From NCBI GenBank assembly GCA_017937065.1, contig JAGBEI010000028.1, positions 87,766-151,765 on the forward strand: a stretch of DNA of 64,000 nucleotides, given 5' to 3'. The stretch comes from Clostridia bacterium. Lineage in GTDB: Bacteria; Bacillota; Clostridia; Oscillospirales; QAKW01. The position numbers and the translations under genes are program-made. This document shows, one piece after another, positions 8,764 to 16,900 of the stretch (position 1 is the stretch's first letter; every line of letters starts with the position of its first letter). The notes under the pieces are model-generated. The model saw nothing but the letters and a program-made list of their open reading frames with translations. It did no database searches and was not told the DNA's origin.

Positions 8764-9349
8764 GTGGAATGATAGGCATATAAAATTGTTGTATTTTCAA
8801 GGCTTTTTACAGACAAAACAAAGTAATGGTAAAATATTAAAACTCCTCAAAATTGCGTTCTATCGTTCCACTTTTCGTTAGCATTTTATGGTGTGAAAAG
8901 CTTGCAAATTCAAGCCTTGATTTTTGAAAATTCATTGTAGGAATATGTTTATATTAAATTCCTCTAAAACAACATTAAAAATGCTAACAGAAAAATCGTG
9001 TCTTTTGTCACGCAATAGGGCATTAAAAAGTCCCTCTTTTCAAGGGGTTCAAAGTGCAAAATCGACAACGCAATGGTTTTCAATAAGGAGCTTTGCTCCG
9101 TCATTCAGCGTTTACGCAAGCAAAACTTGCGTAAAAATCAAAATGTCATATTTTGATTTAGCTATATTCAAGCCCTCAAAAATAAGCTTCTATTGCGTGA
9201 CAAAATTTGAAAATCGTCACTTTTTGAAACAGGGCAGCAAGCCATTTTTCGGCTTACTGCCCTTAACTGATATTGTGCATAAAAGAACAGACTTGTCATA
9301 GGGCGAGCGTAGCTCGTGTATTTACCCTTGACAAGTCTGTTTCTTTATG
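8764..9349. repeat. Non-coding block of many inverted repeats (unknown element)
   Basis: This gene-free stretch holds at least nine inverted repeats: 764-775/860-871 (last three digits, 8000 series), 797-805/912-920, 877-887/977-987, a perfect 16-bp pair at 9003-9018/9190-9205 enclosing hairpins at 9087-9099, 9111-9135 (10 bp perfect) and 9135-9159 (10 bp perfect), then 9231-9263 (13 bp) and a 20-bp imperfect pair at 9282-9349 with GAGC/GCTC inside. The only open frame over it (8924-9301) resembles no protein I know and follows the repeats. It could be a structured RNA, a set of nested foldback elements, or regulatory DNA of the island. Confidence 0.6.
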
Positions 9350-9413
9350 CTATAAAAACAACTGCTTGCTTTTGTGCAAAAGTCAGAAAATGTTGTAAAA
9401 ACGATAGAAATTC

Positions 9414-9442
9414 TTGAAAAAAACACATTTCCGTGATATAAT
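9414..9442 (+). promoter_or_regulatory. Promoter of the XRE regulator / restriction operon
   Basis: TTGAAA (9414-9419), 17 bp, TATAAT (9437-9442) with an extra TG one base before the -10. Confidence 0.78.
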
Positions 9443-9483
9443 TATTGTGTATAATTGTATTTTAATGACTTGGAGGAATTACA

Positions 9484-9687
9484 ATGTCAATATCATATAA
9501 AAAATTATGGGTTATGCTTGCCGAAAAAGGTATGTCAAAGGCAGAACTGCGAAAGACCGTAGGTATTACACCGGGCATACTAACCAAAATGAACAAGAAC
9601 GAGGTTATTTCTTTTTCTATCCTCTTGAAGATATGCGACGCTTTCAAGTGTGATATAGGCGACATAGTTGAGGTTATACACGAATAG
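9484..9687 (+). CDS. Small XRE-family (Cro/C1-type) regulator
   Basis: The 67-residue protein is essentially one helix-turn-helix domain: KLWVMLAEKGMSKAELRKTVGI, then ILTKMNKNE and the YozG-like ending CDIGDIVEVI. A GGAGG site precedes the ATG. It is the first gene after a strong promoter and lies 67 bp before hsdM on the same strand. It may work like the controller proteins of other restriction systems, timing expression after entry into a new host; that role is inferred. Confidence 0.88.
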   Translation: MSISYKKLWVMLAEKGMSKAELRKTVGITPGILTKMNKNEVISFSILLKICDAFKCDIGDIVEVIHE

Positions 9688-9754
9688 TCCGTTTTTAGGG
9701 ACAGTCAAAATGTTAAAATTAGAGAAAGAATATACAGATAAGGAGTTTTCTATA

Positions 9755-11320
9755 ATGATTGATAACAGAAAAGAACAGGAGCGTGCGGAGCTTCACCGCA
9801 CGATATGGAATATTGCAAACGATTTAAGGGGCAGTGTTGACGGCTGGGACTTCAAACAATATGTGCTTGGCTTCCTCTTTTATCGCTATATATCCGAGAA
9901 TTTGACCGCATACATAAACAAGGGCGAAATTGAAGCCGGTACGCCCGATTTTGATTATTCAAAGCTCACCGATGAAGAAGCCGAGTGCGTAAGAGCTGAT
10001 ATGGTAACTACAAAAGGCTTTTTCATATTACCGAGCGAATTGTTTTGCAATGTCAGAGCAAATGCGGCAAAGGACGAAAACCTTAACGAAACGCTTTCAA
10101 AGGTTTTCAAAAATATTGAAAGCTCCGCACAGGGTACAGTCAGTGAGGACGATTTCAAAGGTCTGTTTGACGATATAGATGTAAATAGCAATAAATTAGG
10201 TGGTAGCGTTGCAAAGAGAAACGAAAGACTTGTAAAGCTCCTTGACGGAATCGGTGAAATGAAGCTCGGAGATTTGCAGAACAACACCATTGACGCATTT
10301 GGTGACGCATACGAATACTTAATGAGTATGTATGCCTCCAACGCAGGTAAATCCGGCGGCGAATATTACACACCGCAGGAGGTTTCCGAACTGCTCACAA
10401 AATTAACCATTATCGGCAAGACAGAGGTAAACAAGGTTTACGATCCGGCGTGCGGCTCCGGCTCTCTGCTTCTTAAATTTGCAAAGGTGCTTGGCAAGGA
10501 TAAGGTAAGACAGGGCTTTTTCGGACAGGAAATCAATATTACTACATACAACCTTTGCAGAATCAATATGTTTCTGCACGATATTGATTATAACAAATTC
10601 AATATCGCACACGAAGATACATTGACAGAGCCGCAGCATTGGGACGACGAGCCTTTTGAAGCAATTGTTTCAAATCCACCTTATGCTATTAGATGGCAAG
10701 GTGACGATAACCCTGTTTTAATTAACGATCCCCGTTTCTCGCCGGCAGGCGTGCTTGCTCCGAAATCAAAAGCCGATTTTGCTTTTATTATGCACTCTTT
10801 ATCTTGGCTTGCAACAAACGGTACGGCGGCAATAGTTTGTTTTCCCGGCATTATGTATCGCGGCGGTGCAGAACAGAAGATAAGAAAATATTTAATTGAC
10901 AATAACTTTATAGACTGCATTATTCAGCTTCCCAGCAATCTTTTCTATGGTACAAGCATTGCAACCTGTATTATGGTTTTGAAGAAATCGAAAACAGATA
11001 ATTCCGTTCTTTTCATTGACGCAAGCAAGGAATGTGTTAAGGTTACAAACAATAACAAAATGACGGCTGAAAACATTGACAACATTATAAACACCTACAC
11101 CGAAAGAACAGATAAGGAATATGTTTCAAAATGTGTGGCAAATGACGAAATCGAAGCACAGGACTATAACCTCTCTGTATCAAGCTATGTTGAGCAGGAG
11201 GACACAAGAGAAAAGATAGATATTACAGAGCTTAACAAACGCATTGATGAAATCGTGGCAAGGGAAAGCCTTTTGCGTGATGAAATTAGCAAAATAATTG
11301 CAGAAATCGAGGTGCAGTAA
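9755..11320 (+). CDS. hsdM: Type I restriction-modification DNA methyltransferase subunit
   Basis: The start MIDNRKEQERAEL follows AAGGAG; the frame is open further upstream but without a site, and homologues begin at this point. The 521-residue protein has the N-terminal HsdM helical domain (HRTIWNIANDLRGS), the SAM motif YDPACGSGSLL near residue 230 and the adenine-methylation motif SNPPY near residue 307. It methylates adenine at the site chosen by HsdS and forms the M2S core of the restriction complex. The operon is interrupted directly after it by a REP-transposase insertion of about 0.85 kb before hsdS. Confidence 0.95.
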   Translation: MIDNRKEQERAELHRTIWNIANDLRGSVDGWDFKQYVLGFLFYRYISENLTAYINKGEIEAGTPDFDYSKLTDEEAECVRADMVTTKGFFILPSELFCNVRANAAKDENLNETLSKVFKNIESSAQGTVSEDDFKGLFDDIDVNSNKLGGSVAKRNERLVKLLDGIGEMKLGDLQNNTIDAFGDAYEYLMSMYASNAGKSGGEYYTPQEVSELLTKLTIIGKTEVNKVYDPACGSGSLLLKFAKVLGKDKVRQGFFGQEINITTYNLCRINMFLHDIDYNKFNIAHEDTLTEPQHWDDEPFEAIVSNPPYAIRWQGDDNPVLINDPRFSPAGVLAPKSKADFAFIMHSLSWLATNGTAAIVCFPGIMYRGGAEQKIRKYLIDNNFIDCIIQLPSNLFYGTSIATCIMVLKKSKTDNSVLFIDASKECVKVTNNNKMTAENIDNIINTYTERTDKEYVSKCVANDEIEAQDYNLSVSSYVEQEDTREKIDITELNKRIDEIVARESLLRDEISKIIAEIEVQ

Positions 11321-11324
11321 AGTG

Positions 11325-11511
11325 GTTGTTTCCATTTTGGAAACAACTGAACTATTTAGAAATTCAACTTGTGCAAAATTTGCACAAGTTGAGAATGCTT
11401 GTAAATTAAGGAAACACCGTTTCCCCAATTTAATATAAGAGCAGTTATCCCAAAAATTCGGATAACTGCCGATGATAATAAAACTGAACTATTCGGAATT
11501 TCCGAATAGTT
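11325..11511. repeat. Cluster of five perfect hairpins upstream of the RAYT gene
   Basis: Five different palindromes lie within 187 bp: 11325-11347 (10-bp arms), 11364-11392 (14 bp, single-base centre), 11410-11424 (6 bp), 11441-11469 (10 bp), 11487-11511 (12 bp, single-base centre). No T-runs follow, so they are not ordinary terminators. Twelve bases around AACTGAACTATT occur twice. They fit the REP/BIME-like arrays that accompany RAYT genes, although their sequences differ from the GTAG-type REPs nearby. Confidence 0.75.
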
Positions 11512-11527
11512 GCCTGCGAGGAAATAT

Positions 11528-12025
11528 ATGAACGAATTACCCAAACGGAAACAAATTCGGTTAAAAGAATACGATTATACCCAAAACGGATATTATTTTA
11601 TAACGGTATGTACGCATAACAGACAAAATTTATTCGGCGAAATCGTAGGGGCGACCCTGCGTGGTCGCCCGAATAATCCCGACAAAATGATTGAAAAATG
11701 GTTGTTGAAATTAGAAAATAAATTTGATGATGTGAAAATTTGTGAATACATTATAATGCCCGATCATTTACATTTTATAATATCAAAAACGGGCGACCAC
11801 ACAGGGTCGCCCCTACGGGATATTGTGGGTTGGTTTAAAACAATGACAACAAACGAATATATTGCAAATGTAAAAAATAATATATTTCCACAATTTGATA
11901 AAAAGATATGGCAACGCAATTGTTACGAACATATTATCCGTGATGAAAATGATTATATAACAAAGACAGAATATATTTTGAACAATCCGTTGAAATGGGA
12001 ATTGGAACATATATACGAAGAATAA
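11528..12025 (+). CDS. REP-associated tyrosine transposase (RAYT, Y1/HUH family)
   Basis: The 165-residue single-domain protein shows the family signatures: YTQNGYYFITVCTHNR at the N-terminus, MPDHLHFII with the HxH metal-binding pair, and WQRNCYEHIIRDENDY with the catalytic tyrosine region, ending in EYILNNPLKW. Such enzymes nick single-stranded hairpin DNA through a 5'-phosphotyrosine. The start MNELPKRKQ has GAGGAA upstream; an ATG six codons earlier is weaker. It sits between hsdM and hsdS among hairpins. Two stretches of the protein (around IVGATLRGRP and TGDHTGSPLRD) are translated copies of the REP palindrome itself, so the gene carries its own substrate in frame. Confidence 0.9.
   Translation: MNELPKRKQIRLKEYDYTQNGYYFITVCTHNRQNLFGEIVGATLRGRPNNPDKMIEKWLLKLENKFDDVKICEYIIMPDHLHFIISKTGDHTGSPLRDIVGWFKTMTTNEYIANVKNNIFPQFDKKIWQRNCYEHIIRDENDYITKTEYILNNPLKWELEHIYEE
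11645..11670 (+). repeat. REP element, copy 1, inside the RAYT gene
   Basis: The tetranucleotide GTAG is followed by the stem GGGCGACC-CTGCGT-GGTCGCCC. GTAG before a hairpin is the classical REP signature recognised by RAYTs. The copy reads in frame as IVGATLRGRP. The 37 bases around it recur almost unchanged at 12123-12159. Confidence 0.82.
11791..11816 (-). repeat. REP element, copy 2, inverted, inside the RAYT gene
   Basis: GGGCGACC-ACACAG-GGTCGCCC followed by CTAC, the complement of GTAG; opposite orientation to copy 1 and again in frame (TGDHTGSPLR). Confidence 0.82.
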
Positions 12026-12050
12026 GTTTAGCAATGGCGAATCGGTTGAA

Positions 12051-12085
12051 AACGTGGTTGTTTCCAAAATGGAAATAACCACGTT
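12051..12085. repeat. Long hairpin downstream of the RAYT gene
   Basis: Fifteen-base arms beginning AACGTGGTTG pair with one G-U across a 5-nt loop. Thirteen bases (GTGGTTGTTTCCA) are identical to 11322-11334 on the other side of the RAYT gene, so the unit is bracketed by related hairpins. Confidence 0.75.
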
Positions 12086-12086
12086 T

Positions 12087-12108
12087 GTAGGGGCGGATAT
12101 TATCCGCC
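12087..12108 (+). repeat. REP element, copy 3 (variant stem)
   Basis: GTAG, G, then the stem GGCGGATA-T-TATCCGCC. It has the same GTAG head as copies 1, 2 and 4 but a different stem sequence. Confidence 0.75.
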
Positions 12109-12131
12109 AGAAGAAAAAATACGGCGAAATC

Positions 12132-12157
12132 GTAGGGGCGACCCTGTGTGGTCGCCC
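12132..12157 (+). repeat. REP element, copy 4, upstream of hsdS
   Basis: GTAG plus GGGCGACC-CTGTGT-GGTCGCCC. It lies about 25 bp before the hsdS start, where it could affect hsdS expression. Confidence 0.8.
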
Positions 12158-12182
12158 GAAGAAAAGAAAGATGGTGAAAAAT

Positions 12183-13331
12183 ATGAGCAAATTAAATGAT
12201 TTAATAGAAAAGCTCTGCCCTGACGGTGTGGAATATGTAAAAACGGAAGAAATTTTGACTATCAAAAATGGTAGTGATTATAAAAGCTTTTCAGAGGGAA
12301 ATGTCCCTGTTTATGGTTCGGGCGGAATTATGACTTATATAGATACCTATGTTTATGATAAGCCTTCTGTCTTGATACCTAGAAAGGGGTCTATTGATAA
12401 ATTATATTATGTCGATACACCGTTTTGGACTGTTGATACAATTTTCTATACGATAATAGATACGGAGAGAATTATACCTAAATTTTTGTTTTATGTGTTA
12501 GAGGGTAAACATTTAGAAAAATTAAACACCGCCGGAGGTGTTCCAAGTTTAACGCAAAAGGTCTTAAATGTGGTTACAATCCCTGTACCTCCGATAGAGG
12601 TACAGAGTGAAATTGTCAGAATACTTGACAATTTCACGGAGCTTACAGCAGAGCTTACAGCAGAGCTTACAGCAGAGCTTACAGCAAGGAAACAGCAGTA
12701 TGAGTATTATAGAAAAAAATTACTTTCATTTGATGAAACTATACCCGTAGTATCAATAAATGATGTGTGCAAAAATGTTTCGTCCGGCGGAACACCTTTA
12801 ACATCTCATTCAGAGTATTATAGTGGCAACATTCCTTGGTTAAGGACGCAGGAAGTTGATTGGATAGATATTTATGACACAGATGTTAAAATCACAGAAG
12901 AAGGCATTGTAAACTCGTCTGCAAAATGGATTCCAACAAATTGCGTTATTGTTGCTATGTACGGAGCAACAGCAGCTAAAGTTGCAATAAATAAAATTCC
13001 GCTAACGACAAATCAAGCGTGTTGTAATCTTGAAATTGACAATACAAAGGCAAATTACAGATATGTTTTTCATTGGCTTTGTAGTGAGTATGAAAATCTA
13101 AAAGCATTAGGACAAGGCTCACAATCAAATATAAATGCTGGAATTGTTAAGTCCTATCCAATACCATTGCCGCCCATAGAGAAACAAAATCAAATTGTGG
13201 AAATACTTGATAAATTTGATGCATTGTGTGCAAATATTTCAGAGGGACTACCGGCAGAAATCGAAGCAAGACAAAAGCAATATGCGTACTATCGGGATAA
13301 ACTACTGACTTTTAAGGAGATTAAAGCCTAA
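12183..13331 (+). CDS. hsdS: Type I restriction-modification specificity subunit
   Basis: The start MSKLNDLIEKLCPDGVEY matches family N-termini; the frame is open upstream only through REP DNA. The 382-residue protein has two target-recognition domains, each followed by a conserved helical spacer ending (PPIEVQSEIVRILDNF and PPIEKQNQIVEILDKF). The central spacer carries a run of LTAE/TAEL units from four 12-bp repeats, as in the EcoR124I family, where copy number changes the distance between the two half-sites recognised. It fixes which sequence HsdM methylates and HsdR cuts. No strong ribosome site is seen; the RAYT/REP insertion replaced the usual hsdM-hsdS junction. Confidence 0.94.
   Translation: MSKLNDLIEKLCPDGVEYVKTEEILTIKNGSDYKSFSEGNVPVYGSGGIMTYIDTYVYDKPSVLIPRKGSIDKLYYVDTPFWTVDTIFYTIIDTERIIPKFLFYVLEGKHLEKLNTAGGVPSLTQKVLNVVTIPVPPIEVQSEIVRILDNFTELTAELTAELTAELTARKQQYEYYRKKLLSFDETIPVVSINDVCKNVSSGGTPLTSHSEYYSGNIPWLRTQEVDWIDIYDTDVKITEEGIVNSSAKWIPTNCVIVAMYGATAAKVAINKIPLTTNQACCNLEIDNTKANYRYVFHWLCSEYENLKALGQGSQSNINAGIVKSYPIPLPPIEKQNQIVEILDKFDALCANISEGLPAEIEARQKQYAYYRDKLLTFKEIKA
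12639..12686 (+). repeat. Four perfect 12-bp tandem repeats in hsdS (TAEL spacer)
   Basis: GAGCTTACAGCA is repeated four times without a mismatch, encoding the TAEL run between the two recognition domains. Repeat loss or gain keeps the frame and shifts the spacing of the DNA target. Confidence 0.95.
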
Positions 13332-13963
13332 TGGCAAAAAAGAGCAAGAAAAACAAAAATACTGCAAACAATGTGAATATAGTTCTGCCCGAATCACTCT
13401 CTGCCGAGGAAATGAAAAATATTCTTGTAGAAGCAATGCTTGAAGTAGAACAGCGTAAAGCAGAGTTGGCTAATACGGAAAATGAAAATGATTTGAAAGA
13501 GTGGAGAAAAAGTCTTGGAATAAAGGACTATTCTGCCGATAAGAAAATCCGTTTTCGCAAAATCAAGCAAATGTGCAATACCATTTATGCCTTTTTCAAA
13601 TTATCTTTTTTACCCAAAAGTCAAATTAAGGGTGACAGGGCAACCATAGGATTATTAAAATTCTTTTTATGTGCTATTTTCGATATGGCAAAGATTATCC
13701 TAACACTTTGCTCTATCTGCCTGATTGCTTTTATACCGTTGCAGTATTTTATCCAAAGCCTAACTCCATTAAGTATTTCCAAAAATATATTTGTGTTTTG
13801 TTTTGCGTTTATGTTATTTATGCTATCAAGATTTTTCCGTATAGCAAGTATTGAAATTGACCGAATAGACGATAAAAACTTTTTATTCGGTGTATTTGCA
13901 TCCATAACATCAATCGTTTCAATAATTATTGCTGTTGTATCTATTTTTTATAAGGGGGTATAA
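13331..13963 (+). CDS. Unknown membrane protein inside the restriction operon
   Basis: The 210-residue protein has a lysine-rich N-terminus, a predicted helical stretch (residues 25-60, many Glu/Lys), and three or four hydrophobic segments between about residues 105 and 208. Its ATG shares one base with the hsdS stop, and hsdR starts three bases after its own stop, so it is co-translated with the restriction genes. I recognise no family. It may be an accessory or anchoring protein of the restriction system, or an unrelated gene captured between hsdS and hsdR. Confidence 0.8.
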   Translation: MAKKSKKNKNTANNVNIVLPESLSAEEMKNILVEAMLEVEQRKAELANTENENDLKEWRKSLGIKDYSADKKIRFRKIKQMCNTIYAFFKLSFLPKSQIKGDRATIGLLKFFLCAIFDMAKIILTLCSICLIAFIPLQYFIQSLTPLSISKNIFVFCFAFMLFMLSRFFRIASIEIDRIDDKNFLFGVFASITSIVSIIIAVVSIFYKGV

Positions 13964-13965
13964 AA

Positions 13966-16900
13966 TTGGCTGAATATAATATCATTATGGCGGCGAATGA
14001 AAGCACGGTTGTCGCTGAATATACTCCCGAACAGAAGAAATCGGACGCATATCAAAGCGAGGCGGCTCTTGAAAAAGAGTTTATCCGTATGCTTGCTGAA
14101 CAGGGGTACGAATATATCACTATTCACAGCGAGGAAGCGCTTATTTCAAATCTGCGTAAACAGCTTGAAAAATTAAACAATTACACCTTTTCTGATAGCG
14201 AATGGGATCGTTTTTTCAGTACCTTTATTGCCGCCGATAACGACGGTATTGTGGAAAAGACGCGCAGAATACAGGAAGACCATATCGGTGTGCTGACCTG
14301 CGATGACGGCACGCTGAAAAACATTTATTTGCTTGATAAAAAGAAAATACATAACAACTTTTTGCAGGTTATCAATCAGTACGAAAATCAATGCGGAATG
14401 CGAAATGCAGAATGCGGAATGGATAAAAACGATAATTCCGAATTACGCATTACAAATTCCAAATTAAAAAATCGTTACGATGTAACGATTTTGATTAACG
14501 GTCTGCCCCTTGTTCATATTGAGCTTAAACGCCGTGGCGTTGCAATCCGTGAAGCGTTCAATCAAATTAAGCGGTATCAACGGGACAGCTTTTGGGCAAA
14601 ATCGGGTCTTTATGAGTATGTGCAGATCTTCGTCATCTCCAACGGAACGAATACGAAGTATTATTCCAACACCACACGAAACAGCCATATCAAAGAAGCA
14701 AACGGTAACACCAAGAGCAAAAAGACAAGCAACAGCTTTGAGTTTACTTCCTATTGGGCGGATGGCAATAACAAGGTTATTGCCGATCTTATTGACTTTA
14801 CAAAAACATTCTTTTCAAAGCATACGATACTCAATATCCTAACCAAGTATTGCGTATTCACCTCGGAGGAGCTTTTGCTCGTAATGCGTCCTTATCAGAT
14901 AGCTGCTACCGAACGGATATTAAACCGTATTGAAATATCCTCTAACTACAAAAAGACGGGAACGGTAGATGCAGGCGGCTATATCTGGCACACCACAGGC
15001 AGCGGTAAAACGCTGACCTCGTTCAAAACCGCCCAGCTTGCCACTAAAATTGACGGTGTTGACAAGGTTTTATTTGTTGTTGACAGAAAAGACCTTGATT
15101 ACCAGACAATGAAGGAATATGACCGCTTTGAAAAGGGAGCGGCAGACGGCAATTCCTCCACGGCTGTTCTGCAAAGACAGCTTGAGGACAGGGACGCAAA
15201 GGGCAATCCCCACAAATACAACATCATTATAACTACCATTCAGAAATTGGATGTGTTTGTCACCAAGAACAAAAGCCACGATATTTATAACAAACACATT
15301 GTCATTATTTTTGACGAATGCCACCGTTCACAGTTCGGGGATATGCACCTTAAAATCACAAGGCAGTTCAGGAATTATCATATCTTTGGGTTTACAGGCA
15401 CACCGATTTTTGCCGTAAATGCTTCAAGCGGCGGTAATCCCCGTCTTAAAACAACACCGCAGGCGTTTGGCGATAGGCTGCACACCTACACGATTGTTGA
15501 CGCCATCAATGACGGGAATGTTCTGCCGTTCAGAATTGATTATCTTGATACAATCAAAAAGAAAGATAATATCAGCGATAAAGATGTATCGGCAATCGAC
15601 ATTGAAAGGGCGATGAACGCACCCGAAAGAATTTCGGATATTGTCAGCTACATTATCGAGCATTTCGATCAAAAGACAAAGCGAAACAGCTTTTATTCAC
15701 TGAAAGGTCAACGGGTATCGGGCTTTAATTCTATCTTTGCGGTAAGCTCTATTCCGGCGGCTATGAAATACTATGCCGAATTTAACAGACAGCTTGCCGA
15801 GAAGAAGAAAAAACTGACGGTTGCCACCATATACAGCTTCGGGGCAAACGAAGCCGATCCGGAGGATGTTCTTGCAGACGAGAATTTTGATACGGATAAT
15901 CTTGACAAAACCTCAAGAGAGTTTCTTGAATGTGCCATACAGGATTACAACAAAACCTTTAATGTGAATTTCGACACCTCAAGCGACAAGTTTCAAAACT
16001 ACTATAAAGATTTGTCACAGAGAATGAAAAGCCGTGAAATTGATATTTTAATCGTTGTCAATATGTTTCTGACAGGCTTTGACGCAACTACCCTCAACAC
16101 TCTTTGGGTTGATAAGAATTTGAAAATGCACGGTCTTATTCAGGCATTTTCAAGGACAAACCGTATCCTTAATTCCGTAAAGACCTTCGGTAACATTGTC
16201 TGCTTCCGTGATTTACAGCAGGAGGTTGAGGACGCTATCGCCCTTTTCGGAGATAAGGAGGCAAGCGGAATAGTAACGCTTAAAAGCTATGACGATTACT
16301 ATAACGGATATGAGGAAAACGGAAAGCATATTGACGGTTATACTGATCTTATTGACAGGCTCTTAAACGAATTTCCACTGTCCGAACAGATTATAGGCGA
16401 ACAGGCGCAAAAGGAGTTTATAAAGCTGTTCGGAGCGATTTTAAGGCTGAAAAATATTCTTTCCTCTTTCGATCATTTCGAGGGGCAGGAGATTTTACCG
16501 CCGAGAGTGTGGCAAGATTATCAGAGCATTTATATTGACCTCTGGCACGAAATAGCGCCGCCGAATAAGGCTGATAAGGAAAATATCAACGAGGACATTG
16601 TTTTTGAAATTGAGCTTATAAAGCAGGTTGAAATCAATATTGATTATATCCTTATGCTTGTAGAGAAATATCACGAATCGAATTGTACGGATAAGGAAAT
16701 ACTTGTAACGATAGATAAGGCAATAGGCTCGTCAATCCAATTACGCAGTAAAAAACAGCTTATTGAGCAGTTTATCAAAACTGTCAATGCCTCCGGCAAT
16801 GTCAGTGATGAATGGCGGAAATTTATACATAAGCAAAAGGATAACGACCTTGACGAGATTATTACTGCCGAGCGATTAAAGGCTGATGAAACAAAGACCT

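Noticed and set aside
8924..9301. 125-codon open frame in the hairpin block
   Set aside because: It has no ribosome site, resembles no protein I know, and its codons simply follow the inverted repeats, which explain the region better.
12054..12182. N-terminal extension of HsdS
   Set aside because: The upstream codons are translated hairpin and REP DNA; family proteins begin at MSKLNDLIEKL.
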